Below are positions 1-6,739 of a stretch of 23,589 nucleotides of DNA, piece after piece. The DNA lies in NCBI GenBank assembly GCA_021793335.1, contig JAJYSW010000021.1:1-23589 (forward strand), given 5' to 3'. Made by a program: the position numbers and the translations under genes. Position 1 is the stretch's first letter, and the number at the start of each line of letters is the position of its first letter. Source of the stretch: Actinomycetes bacterium. Lineage in GTDB: Bacteria; Actinomycetota; Actinomycetes; Mycobacteriales; Micromonosporaceae. Below the pieces are notes generated by a model that saw nothing but the letters and a program-made list of their open reading frames with translations, was not told where the DNA came from and did no database searches.

Positions 1-165
1 ATCTGGTGAACCGAGTCCACCGGCGCCCACGCAGAGCACGCGGGCGTTCTTGAGACGTTTCTGGCCTTCCATCCCGACATCCGGGATGATGAGGTGACGG
101 GAATAGCGCCTCACCTCATCGACGGAGAGGTCGGCGGCGGGCTCGACTAGCGGCGGCAAACTCAT
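1..165 (-). CDS. moeZ: MoeZ/MoeB-like adenylyltransferase, N-terminal part (cut by window edge)
   Basis: Only the first 55 codons are present; the gene runs off the left edge. The peptide begins MSLPPLVEP, continues with DEVRRYSRHLIIPDVGMEGQ, and reaches the nucleotide-binding loop VLCVGAGGLGSP. That order (a YSRH segment, then a GxGGLGS loop) is the start of the ThiF/MoeB/E1-like fold, which adenylates the C-terminus of small sulfur-carrier proteins. Actinobacterial MoeZ adds a C-terminal rhodanese domain, which cannot be seen here. The ATG at 165 is the only reasonable start; its upstream GGTGAT is a weak ribosome-binding site. The neighbours DUF3152, TetR and DUF3107 match the M. tuberculosis Rv3206c-Rv3208A order, which supports MoeZ over a generic ThiF protein. 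Confidence 0.88.
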   Translation of the reverse strand, partial: MSLPPLVEPAADLSVDEVRRYSRHLIIPDVGMEGQKRLKNARVLCVGAGGLGSPD

Positions 166-179
166 ATCACCAGTAATGC

Positions 180-198
180 ATATCCACTCTGTGGATAT
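180..198. promoter_or_regulatory. Perfect palindrome upstream of moeZ
   Basis: ATATCCAC (180-187) and GTGGATAT (191-198) form a perfect 8-bp inverted repeat around TCT, 15 bp upstream of the moeZ start. It is AT-rich compared with its surroundings. It could be an operator or a short RNA hairpin; no regulator is assigned. Confidence 0.35.
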
Positions 199-208
199 TC
201 CATCGGGA

Positions 209-227
209 AGACCAGTGTGCTTGGTCT
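209..227 (-). terminator. Weak hairpin between DUF3152 gene and moeZ
   Basis: AGACCA (209-214) and TGGTCT (222-227) pair around a 7-nt loop just after the DUF3152 stop codon. The stem is short and no U-tract follows, so it may not terminate and moeZ could be read through. Confidence 0.25.
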
Positions 228-237
228 CACCCGGCCG

Positions 238-1077
238 TCACTCGTCGGCGTAGTCGTCCGGCGGCAGCGCGGGGCCGTCGTAGGAGCCAGCCGGGCCTTC
301 CAGGTAGGTCTCGCCGTCAGGGTAGGGCCAGGGGTTGCCGACGCATCCCGCGAGTTGGAACGTCTGCTGGGCCATCACCGGCGACAGCTCGCCTTTCTCG
401 GGGCAGGTCTCGTGAGCGTGGCCGAGCCGGTGGCCCACTTCGTGGTTGATGACGTATTCGCGGTAGGTGTCGAGCGTGTCGTCCCAGTGCTCGACCCCGG
501 TGAGCCAGCGGGCGGAGTTGATGACGACACGGTCGCCGTTGCGGCACGAGACGGTGGTGTCGGGATGGCTGCACAGGTCCGAGCGCTGTTCGGGGCTGGC
601 CAGGTAGATCGTGAAGTCGGCGCCGGACTCGCCGACCTGCTGGAACCGCCAACCGCCGCCTGCGATCCAAGAGCGGCGGTCGGTCAGCGTCGCGGCGACG
701 AAATCGCTGAACTCCTGGGCGTCGAGTTCGAGGCCGCCTTCGACGGCGACGTTGTACTTGAGGAGGGTGCCCGATTCACCGAACACGGTGGCCGCCTCGG
801 AGCTCGGGTCGGCGTACGTCCAAGTACCGGTGCCCGAGTAGTACAGCGGCGGCGGCGCCGTCGGCTCCTCGGCCGGGACGGTGGCGGCCGAGGTCGGGGC
901 CCGGTTCGTGTCGGGCAGCGGGGGCGGCTCGGAGTGCAGCGCCTGCGACTCGCCCTCGCCGGAGGAGCCGGCCGCGAAGTACAAGCCCAAGCCCGCCATG
1001 AGGATGAGAACCGCCGCCAATGCGACACGGTGGCGCCTTCGGCGGCGGCGCCGATGCGCCAATCGTCCCTCCGTCAC
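238..1077 (-). CDS. DUF3152 protein: membrane-anchored or secreted metzincin-like zinc metalloprotease
   Basis: A 279-residue orthologue candidate of M. tuberculosis Rv3207c. An arginine-rich start (residues 9-17) is followed by one hydrophobic segment (about 18-38). A Ser/Pro/Glu-rich linker (about 40-78) leads into the globular domain, so the domain should lie outside the membrane. Residues 212-222 read HEVGHRLGHAH, which fits the metzincin zinc signature HEXXHXXGXXH. SPVM at 232-235 could supply the Met-turn. Four cysteines (169, 178, 225, 245) could form disulfides, fitting an extracytoplasmic location. The start is GTG at 1077 and overlaps the upstream hydrolase stop by 4 bases (GTGA), which suggests translational coupling. 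The substrate is unknown. Protease activity is inferred from the motif. Confidence 0.85.
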   Translation of the reverse strand: MTEGRLAHRRRRRRRHRVALAAVLILMAGLGLYFAAGSSGEGESQALHSEPPPLPDTNRAPTSAATVPAEEPTAPPPLYYSGTGTWTYADPSSEAATVFGESGTLLKYNVAVEGGLELDAQEFSDFVAATLTDRRSWIAGGGWRFQQVGESGADFTIYLASPEQRSDLCSHPDTTVSCRNGDRVVINSARWLTGVEHWDDTLDTYREYVINHEVGHRLGHAHETCPEKGELSPVMAQQTFQLAGCVGNPWPYPDGETYLEGPAGSYDGPALPPDDYADE

Positions 1078-2075
1078 ACTGTGGAGTCTATGTCAGCTGC
1101 GGGACGGGACGCGTGAGGCCCGTCTGTTCGGCTCGTCTCGTCGAACAGGGCCGCCATGGCCCGGGCGACGGCCCAGGGCTGTTCCATCATCGCGACGTGG
1201 CCGACCCGGTTGAGGATCAGCAGCCGTGAGTCGGCGATGGCCGCGCCGGTGCCGGGGGCCTGCCGCACGTCGATGACGCGGTCCTGCTTGCCCCACACCA
1301 CCAGCGTCGGGGCCTGGATCTGGCGGGCCAGGCGCCACAGCGAATGCGTGCCGGGCACGAACGACTGCAGGAACGAGGCCATCAGGCCCCGGTAAGTGCG
1401 GATGTAGGAACTGGAGTGCCACGGCACGGCCTGGCGGCGCCGGGCTTCGATGATGGCCTCGCGGCGCCGCTGCGGATGGATTCGGCTGGGATCGGCCCAG
1501 GTGCCCAGGAAGATGTCGTCGACGACCTGCTGCGGGGTGCGTGCGCGCAGTACCCGGTCGGCGATCCGAGCCATCTGGGGCACCACCAGCATGGGAAGGA
1601 ACCGTGACTGGTGCGAGCGCCGCGGATTGCCGAAGGGCATGGCCGGGGAGACGAGGGTCAGGGTGCGGACCAGGTGAGGGCGGGTGGCGGCCACGTAGAC
1701 CGATACCGCCCCGCCCAGTGAGTGCCCCGCGAGGTGGACCGGCCCGCGCCCGGATTCGATGATCCAGGCGGCGACGTCCTGCGCCAGCGACGGGATGGTG
1801 ACGCGCCGGGCCGGGGCGGAGTGCCCGAAACCGGGCAGGTCGATCGCATCGGCGGACACGTAGTCGGAGAGGGCGTCGGCCAGGTCCGTCCAGTTCTGGG
1901 CGGAGCCCCCGAGACCGTGCACGAACACCGCCGGCTCGGCCCCGGGCGTCGTCGCGGGCGTGTGGCGGATGAAGAGACGGCGGCGACTCAACCGATGTTC
2001 GGTGCCGGGCCACGGTGGATGCGGCCGGGAGGGGATGCGAATCCTGTCCGCTTCGACCAGTCGTGCCCGCCTCAT
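1074..2075 (-). CDS. Alpha/beta-fold hydrolase
   Basis: A 333-residue serine-hydrolase-type protein. In order it shows HGLGG (residues 53-57, oxyanion loop), DLPGFGHS, the nucleophile elbow GHSLGG with Ser119, the acid in GKQDRV (Asp265), and the base in RVGHVAMMEQP (His293). This is a complete triad, and no signal peptide is seen. The ATG at 2075 was chosen because it lies 5 bp after the stop of the upstream gene. A longer in-frame reading to 2198 would overlap that gene by more than 100 bp. An AGGTGG precedes the ATG but sits very close. Substrate cannot be told; the family includes esterases, haloperoxidase-like enzymes and C-C hydrolases. The chain with the DUF3152 gene makes co-expression likely. 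Confidence 0.85.
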   Translation of the reverse strand: MRRARLVEADRIRIPSRPHPPWPGTEHRLSRRRLFIRHTPATTPGAEPAVFVHGLGGSAQNWTDLADALSDYVSADAIDLPGFGHSAPARRVTIPSLAQDVAAWIIESGRGPVHLAGHSLGGAVSVYVAATRPHLVRTLTLVSPAMPFGNPRRSHQSRFLPMLVVPQMARIADRVLRARTPQQVVDDIFLGTWADPSRIHPQRRREAIIEARRRQAVPWHSSSYIRTYRGLMASFLQSFVPGTHSLWRLARQIQAPTLVVWGKQDRVIDVRQAPGTGAAIADSRLLILNRVGHVAMMEQPWAVARAMAALFDETSRTDGPHASRPAADIDSTV

Positions 2076-2080
2076 GCCAC

Positions 2081-3541
2081 CTATGGTGCCACTTCGGACG
2101 CGAGTGCGGTCAAAGTCGCCGAAACCACCGCTCTGGACCGTTCGGCCGTGACCACGGCGGCCCCGGCGAGGCGGCGCACCCGCTGCCCGTCGAGCCACAG
2201 CACCACGACCACGGCGGTCTTGACCGGGCCGGTGGCGACGATCGAGGCGTGCTCCACTTCGATGCGGGTCTCGCCGCCGCCGAAATACGGACGCAGCGCT
2301 TCCACAGTGGCCGCTGCGGCGGCGTGCTGGACGTGCCAGTCGATCGGTGGGACGGTGACCGCGCCGACCGACTCATGGTCGCCGACGGCGAGCGTCACGC
2401 TCACTTCGGCGTCGAGCCCGGCCGAGTCGATCTCGACGCGGCGCAGGTGCGCGGAGCCGACGAACGGGAGGTCGGCCGCGGCCGGCACGGCGGGCTCGAT
2501 TTCGCTCTGGGGCTCTTCCCCGGATTCGTCGAGCGTCTGCGGGCCGGGCGTGGAGGCGCGCTGTTCGGCGACGACCGCCGACACGGCCGCCTGAACCTCG
2601 TCGAGATCGACCCCTTCCTCCAATTCCAGGCGCAGGCTCGGGCTGCCATCGGGCTCGGTCACGTGGAAGGCGTCGCGGACGCCGGGGACCTGCCGGACAC
2701 GGGCGAGCATCTGCTCGGCGTCGGCCTCGACGGCATCGGCCTCGGCGGTCACCGGCGGCGTCGGCTCGGGCAGCGGCTGACGGGAGGTCGGCGGGGTGCG
2801 CAACGGCATCTGTTCGGTCACCGGCCCGCGGACCGGCGGCGAGGGCAGCACGGGGACGCTCGGAGTCGGGGGGACCTGCTGCGGGACGGTCTCGGCCGCT
2901 CCGGGTGCGCGTTCGGCGCTCTCGGCCGGCGGTGCCGGGCGGTTCGCAGGCTGAGGTTGCGCGGGCGGAGTGGTGTGCGGGGCGCTCGACACTCCAGGGT
3001 GCGGGCCCGGGGCCTGCACGCCGGGCGGGGCGCTGAACGGCCGGCCCGGAACGGCGCCGTAGTCGTGGTTCGCACCGGGGGGCGGCGCGCTGTATTCCTG
3101 GTCGGGGCCCTGGTGAGCGCCTTGGTCAACGTTCGGCGGTGCGCTGAACTCCCGGTTCGCCCCCGGGGGCGCGCTGAACTCCTGGCCTACGCCGCCGGGC
3201 GCGAACTGCGATTCGGGATGCGGCGTCTGCCGTTGCGGTGCGGGCGGGATCGGTTCGAACTGCTCCCCCGGCGAGGGACGGCGTGTCGCCGGCACCATCG
3301 GCCCGGTGTCGGCGAGGTCCGCGGGGACGCCCGGCACCTGTCCGGTGGGTTCTTCCGAGTAGCGGTGGCGACGCCCCCGGTCGGGATCGAAACGGTACGG
3401 CTCATGCTGTGGCGTGCCTTCGTCGGTCTCGGCGGCGGGCTCCTCCGCGGGCCCCCAGGACCGGCTCATGCGTCGGCGAGCCGGTTGGTCGTCTCCAGGC
3501 GGACGCTGAGGCTCTTCCGGTCGGTTCTGGTCATACGCCAC
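2081..3541 (-). CDS. Proline-rich protein with SAPP repeats and a conserved-looking C-terminal domain, function unknown
   Basis: A 486-residue protein I do not recognise. Residues 1-265 are low complexity, rich in Pro, Ala, Gln and Glu. They hold four (E/Y/P)(F/Y)SAPP repeats, at about 121-126, 131-136, 149-154 and 168-173, and should be disordered. Residues 274-328 look folded, with the pattern PGVRDAFHV...LRLELEEGVDLDEV, an alpha/beta unit. Residues 365-486 form a second alpha/beta domain (AEVSVTLAVGDHES, then VKTAVVVVLWLDGQRVRRLAGAA). No membrane segment or catalytic motif is visible. The start is GTG at 3541, supported by AAGGAG 7-8 nt upstream. It is the first gene of the leftward chain into the hydrolase, DUF3152 and moeZ, and is divergent from TetR. 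A scaffold or regulatory role is possible but unsupported. Confidence 0.75.
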   Translation of the reverse strand: MAYDQNRPEEPQRPPGDDQPARRRMSRSWGPAEEPAAETDEGTPQHEPYRFDPDRGRRHRYSEEPTGQVPGVPADLADTGPMVPATRRPSPGEQFEPIPPAPQRQTPHPESQFAPGGVGQEFSAPPGANREFSAPPNVDQGAHQGPDQEYSAPPPGANHDYGAVPGRPFSAPPGVQAPGPHPGVSSAPHTTPPAQPQPANRPAPPAESAERAPGAAETVPQQVPPTPSVPVLPSPPVRGPVTEQMPLRTPPTSRQPLPEPTPPVTAEADAVEADAEQMLARVRQVPGVRDAFHVTEPDGSPSLRLELEEGVDLDEVQAAVSAVVAEQRASTPGPQTLDESGEEPQSEIEPAVPAAADLPFVGSAHLRRVEIDSAGLDAEVSVTLAVGDHESVGAVTVPPIDWHVQHAAAAATVEALRPYFGGGETRIEVEHASIVATGPVKTAVVVVLWLDGQRVRRLAGAAVVTAERSRAVVSATLTALASEVAP

Positions 3542-3716
3542 TGAAAATCTCCTTCATCTTCCGGCCTCGAAGGTACCGTGGCACGGCCAGTACGGTGAAG
3601 CCGCATTTGCCCGCCCCGTACGCTGGGAAGCTGGATTCTAAACTTCCGTAAACTTCGCTGTGATCGCAAGATCCGGCGACTGACGGATGAGCGACACGAC
3701 CGAGGAGAGGTGCCGG
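3542..3716. promoter_or_regulatory. Divergent promoter region between proline-rich gene and TetR gene
   Basis: This 175-bp gap must hold promoters for both directions. It contains a tandem repeat, TAAACTTCCG/TAAACTTCGC (3639-3658), and a spaced inverted pair, GGAAG (3626-3630) and CTTCC (3643-3647). These are plausible sites for the adjacent TetR protein. I could not assign convincing -35/-10 pairs on either strand. Confidence 0.4.
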
Positions 3717-4382
3717 GTGAACAGCGCTGGAGAAGGCAGAATCCGACTGCCCAGAAGCGAGCGCCGGGCGCAGCTGCTGCTGGCGGCGCAGGAGGTGTTC
3801 GTCTCCCGCGGCTACCACGCCACCTCCATGGACGACATCGCCGACCGGGCGGGCGTCTCCAAGCCCGTGCTGTACCAGCACTTCGCTTCGAAGCTGGAGC
3901 TGTACCTGGCGCTGCTCGACGGACGCGCCACCGAGCTGGTCGAACGCATCCGGGAGGCGCTGGACCGCTCCGAGGACAACAAGGAACGCGTCAACGAGGC
4001 CATGCGCGTCTACTTCGACTTCGTGGACGCCCAAGGCGAGGCATTCCGACTGGTGTTCGAATCCGATCAGCGCAACGATCCCGCCGTCGCCGAGCGGGTG
4101 CTGCGCATGGAGGGCGAGTGCGTGGCCGCGCTGGCCGACACGATCATGGCCGACACCCAAGTGGATGAATCGCGTGCCGAGCTGCTGGCGACCGGCCTGG
4201 TCGGGGCCGCCGAGTTCGCCGCCCGCAAGTGGATCGCCGCAGGCCGGTCGGTGCCCAAGGAAGAAGCCGTGGCCTTGATGAGCACCCTGGCCTGGCGCGG
4301 CATCTCGTACTTTCCGCTGGAGGGGGAGGAGGAGCGCGATCCCCTCGACGAGGGGCGGTCCCACAAGGACCACCAGGAGTGA
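3717..4382 (+). CDS. TetR-family transcriptional regulator (Rv3208-like)
   Basis: A 221-residue regulator from the chosen start. The N-terminal DNA-binding domain covers about residues 13-67, with ERRAQLLLAAQEVF, then TSMDDIADRAGVSKPVLYQHF as the helix-turn-helix, then SKLELYLALL. The rest is an all-helical ligand and dimer domain. GTG at 3717 is preferred over ATG at 3687 because GAGGAGAGG lies just upstream of the GTG and nothing comparable precedes the ATG. The following DUF3107 gene on the same strand gives the Rv3208-Rv3208A order of M. tuberculosis. The divergent gene and the tandem repeat in the shared upstream region make local autoregulation likely; the ligand is unknown. The C-terminus is charged and probably unstructured. 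Confidence 0.9.
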   Translation: MNSAGEGRIRLPRSERRAQLLLAAQEVFVSRGYHATSMDDIADRAGVSKPVLYQHFASKLELYLALLDGRATELVERIREALDRSEDNKERVNEAMRVYFDFVDAQGEAFRLVFESDQRNDPAVAERVLRMEGECVAALADTIMADTQVDESRAELLATGLVGAAEFAARKWIAAGRSVPKEEAVALMSTLAWRGISYFPLEGEEERDPLDEGRSHKDHQE

Positions 4383-4449
4383 CCGGCCCGTTCGCTGTCG
4401 GCGCACCTGCGGTGCCGCCCCGGCGCGTCCGTCACGAGTAATGTTGCAT

Positions 4450-4461
4450 CGTCTGCAGACG
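4450..4461. promoter_or_regulatory. 12-bp perfect palindrome before the DUF3107 gene
   Basis: CGTCTGCAGACG lies in the 106-bp gap between TetR and the DUF3107 gene, 27 bp before the start codon. It could be an operator, for example one that lets DUF3107 be expressed separately from TetR. This is a position-based suggestion only. Confidence 0.3.
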
Positions 4462-4488
4462 TCAGAAGTCATCGTTTGAGGAGGGCCC

Positions 4489-4716
4489 GTGGAGGTCAAG
4501 ATCGGTATCCAGCACACCCCGCGCGAACTGGTGCTGGAGAGCAAGCTGTCGTCGAAGGACGTGTCCGCGACCGTCGAACGTGCCATCGAGGACGGCGGCC
4601 TGCTGCGGCTTGAGGACGACAAGGGCCGCCAGGTGATCGTCCCGGTCGAGAAGATCGCCTATGTCGAGGTGGCCGCGCAGGCGCCGCGACCGGTCGGCTT
4701 CACCGCCGACTCGTGA
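4489..4716 (+). CDS. DUF3107 small conserved actinobacterial protein
   Basis: A 75-residue protein starting MEVKIGIQHTPRELVLES. It has the family's typical layout: an N-terminal beta strand, then a DVSATVERAIEDGGLLRLEDDKG segment, then VIVPVEKIAYVEVA. It matches the size and position of Rv3208A (TB9.4), directly after a TetR gene. The GTG start at 4489 is preceded by GAGGAGGG at good spacing. It is probably cytoplasmic, with no membrane segment. Its biochemical role is not established. The hairpin about 70 bp downstream probably ends the transcript. Confidence 0.9.
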   Translation: MEVKIGIQHTPRELVLESKLSSKDVSATVERAIEDGGLLRLEDDKGRQVIVPVEKIAYVEVAAQAPRPVGFTADS

Positions 4717-4784
4717 GCCCGCGAAGAAGACGGCGGTGAACGGCACGCGCGGCGCCGTCGCCGCTTAGGGGGACGCCGCTCGAC

Positions 4785-4809
4785 CGGCCCGGAGCACGCC
4801 TCCGGGCCG
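4785..4809 (+). terminator. Intrinsic terminator after TetR-DUF3107
   Basis: CGGCCCGGAG (4785-4794) and CTCCGGGCCG (4800-4809) form a perfect 10-bp GC stem with a 5-nt loop, followed by TTTC. It is placed to end rightward transcription before the leftward mtrAB-lpqB operon. Confidence 0.8.
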
Positions 4810-4829
4810 TTTCGCTACCGGTTTCCTGG

Positions 4830-4998
4830 GGAGTGCTCCGGTCTTTAGGCCGGGGGTGAATCTGGGGTGTTTGCTTGCTCGCGGTCCCGCTGACGCGTGA
4901 CCGCGAGCCTGACTCGGGTGCTGCTGCCCTTCGATATACCGGCGCACCACGTCCAGGGGAGCGCCCCCGGCGCTGGCCGCGAGGTACGAGCCTGGCAT
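4830..4998 (-). mobile_element. IS200/IS605-type element remnant: tnpA 3' end and right-end hairpin
   Basis: Read leftward from 4998, the frame gives GSYLAASAGGAPLDVVRRYI followed by EGQQHP. This resembles the C-terminal tail of Y1 (HUH) transposases of the IS200/IS605 family, where a (S/G)YF.A..GGAP....(R/K)QYIE.Q segment follows the catalytic Tyr helix. All upstream parts, including the HUH motif and the Tyr, are missing. About 50 bp further on, CCGGTC-TTTA-GGCCGG (4838-4853) resembles the hairpins found at right ends of these elements. The fragment starts at the lpqB stop codon, so an old insertion followed by deletion has probably reset the lpqB 3' border. It is not functional. Confidence 0.65.
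4878..4907 (-). terminator. Hairpin downstream of lpqB, inside the IS remnant
   Basis: CTCGCGGTC (4878-4886) and GACCGCGAG (4899-4907) form a perfect 9-bp stem with a 12-nt loop, about 95 bp past the lpqB stop. It may act as the present terminator of mtrAB-lpqB, although no U-tract follows. It could equally be an end structure of the insertion sequence. Confidence 0.4.
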
Positions 4999-4999
4999 G

Positions 5000-6739
5000 T
5001 CAACCGAGGACGGTGAACGGGGCCGAACCCTGGACGATCTGTCCCTCGGCGTTCTCGACCGGCTGAGGGCCGCTGGTGTGGACCCGGTACAGGTCGACGC
5101 CGATCACCGCGATGTTCGGTTCGCCACGGTTCTGATCGGAGTCGACGGGGTCGGCGGGCTTGGCCGCCATCTCCGCCGCGAGCGGAAGGCCCGAGGTGCC
5201 GGGCTGGTGCTCGACCTCGGCGTTGTCGATGGACACCAGGAACAGCTTGTCGTTCTGATCGGCGCGCTCGCCGGCCACCCAGATGAAGTCCTCCGATCCC
5301 CAGGCGACATCGGTGACCTCGGTGATGTCGAGGCCGATGCGCTGGGACTGGCCGATCTGTAGGTTGCCGTCGGCGTCGTGGCTGAGCGGCGCGGCCCAGG
5401 CGCGGCCGTCGTCGACATAGGCGATGCGGTGGCCGTCGGGGGCCACGGCCAGGGACTGCACGGACTCCCCGGCCAAAGTCTGGACGGCGCCGCCGTCGGC
5501 GTCGACCGCGGTGAGGACGCCGTTGACGATGAGCATGACGGTGCCGCCGGTGAGCCACTGCGGATCACGCAGGTCGCCGGCGAGGTCCGGGACGGTCGAC
5601 ATCGTGCGGGCGCTGCGGCCGATCTGGAGTTCCATGCCGTTCTCCGTGGCGACCAAGGCCGCGATCCGGTCGTCGGCGGCGACGGCGACCTGCGTGAGGC
5701 CGGGCGTGCTGAATCCGACCCACGGGTGGTCGACCGAGGTGTCGGTGATCGCGTCGCTCGCGAACTGCCAGACGGTGTCCTCGGCGATGAAATACCCGAA
5801 CTCGGTCTCTCCTCCGGGCGGGATGGCGTTCCAGTCGCGCCACTCCTCCAATGTGCCCTCGGCGACCTGTTCGCCGTCGATGCGCAGCTCGAACCGGTCG
5901 CTGAGCCCAAGGCTCCAGACGATCTGGGCGGCGATCACGTCGATGGTGCCGGGGTCGAGGTCGGCGCCTTCGCCGGGCGTCAGGTCGATCTGGACGACGC
6001 CGTCCACCTCGGTGATCTTCTCGGCGGTGCCGGGCGGGAGGGCCGATCGGGCCGCCTGGCCCACCCACGCCGAGGTGCCCTGGAGGAGCCAGCCGAGCCG
6101 CAGGTCGTTGGCGACGGCATCGTCGAGGTTCCTGTAGACCCAGCGCAGATCGGGCACCAGCAGGTCGTTCCTGCCGGTGGCCTGGAAGTACAGCGGCGCC
6201 TGCTCATAGGAGCTCTCGAACTGGGAGCGGAGCATCATGACCTGCGAGGGCAGATCGCGGATGCTCCAGACGTCCTGGAGCCCGTCGCGTTCGAGGACGA
6301 ACTCCTCCTCGTATTCGCGGGGCGTGGCGTTCATGCGGACCTGGCCGTCGGGCAGGTAGGTGCCGATGACCGAACCGGTGACCACGACGGTCGTGGTGCT
6401 GAGGTCGGTGGAGTCGTCGCCGAGGGCGATCTCGACATCGAGCAGACCGATGCCGTCGGCGGCGTCGGAGAACTCGCGGGCGTCGTTCGTGAACTCGTGG
6501 AGGCGGTCATCGCGACCGACCGGGTCACCGGAGGAGGCCCGCAGGAAGTGTTCGACGGTGGTGATCGCGTCCGTGGTGGGCGTGAACGACTCCACCTCGA
6601 CCGAGGAGGACTGGTCGAAGTCGGTGGGCGCGACCTCGATGATCTCGGGCGCGGAGGAGTCGGGGACGCCGCAGGAGGCAAGCAGCGCAGCGGCCATGCA
6701 GGAGGCGGCGATGACGCCGACCAGGGCGCTAAAGCGCAT
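5000..6739 (-). CDS. lpqB: LpqB lipoprotein, MtrAB accessory protein
   Basis: A 579-residue lipoprotein. A hydrophobic signal peptide ends in the lipobox LASC with Cys23 as the lipid site. The N-terminal half (residues 35-190, TDAITTVEHFLRASSGD onward) fits the LpqB N-terminal domain. The middle (about 195-310, with DDAVANDLRLGWLLQG and WSLGL) fits a GerMN-type domain. The C-terminal half has beta-propeller-like repeats such as PDGHRIAYVDDGRAWAA and DVAWGSEDFIWVAG. In mycobacteria LpqB binds the outside of MtrB and modulates its activity. ATG 6739 is preceded by GAGGAGG and overlaps the mtrB stop by 11 bases, so it was chosen over longer frames that would run deep into mtrB. The gene stops at the IS remnant boundary, so the last few codons may not be ancestral. 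Confidence 0.93.
   Translation of the reverse strand: MRFSALVGVIAASCMAAALLASCGVPDSSAPEIIEVAPTDFDQSSSVEVESFTPTTDAITTVEHFLRASSGDPVGRDDRLHEFTNDAREFSDAADGIGLLDVEIALGDDSTDLSTTTVVVTGSVIGTYLPDGQVRMNATPREYEEEFVLERDGLQDVWSIRDLPSQVMMLRSQFESSYEQAPLYFQATGRNDLLVPDLRWVYRNLDDAVANDLRLGWLLQGTSAWVGQAARSALPPGTAEKITEVDGVVQIDLTPGEGADLDPGTIDVIAAQIVWSLGLSDRFELRIDGEQVAEGTLEEWRDWNAIPPGGETEFGYFIAEDTVWQFASDAITDTSVDHPWVGFSTPGLTQVAVAADDRIAALVATENGMELQIGRSARTMSTVPDLAGDLRDPQWLTGGTVMLIVNGVLTAVDADGGAVQTLAGESVQSLAVAPDGHRIAYVDDGRAWAAPLSHDADGNLQIGQSQRIGLDITEVTDVAWGSEDFIWVAGERADQNDKLFLVSIDNAEVEHQPGTSGLPLAAEMAAKPADPVDSDQNRGEPNIAVIGVDLYRVHTSGPQPVENAEGQIVQGSAPFTVLG

Noticed and set aside
217..1116. Rightward 299-codon frame opposite the DUF3152 gene
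   Set aside because: It is the mirror of a clearly real gene with zinc motif and membrane anchor, and has no ribosome-binding site or recognisable domain.
4845..5558. Long leftward frame of 237 codons over the lpqB end
   Set aside because: It is Arg/Pro-rich sequence out of frame with lpqB, typical of shadow frames in high-GC DNA. Only the separate tnpA-like frame ending at 4998 has recognisable similarity.
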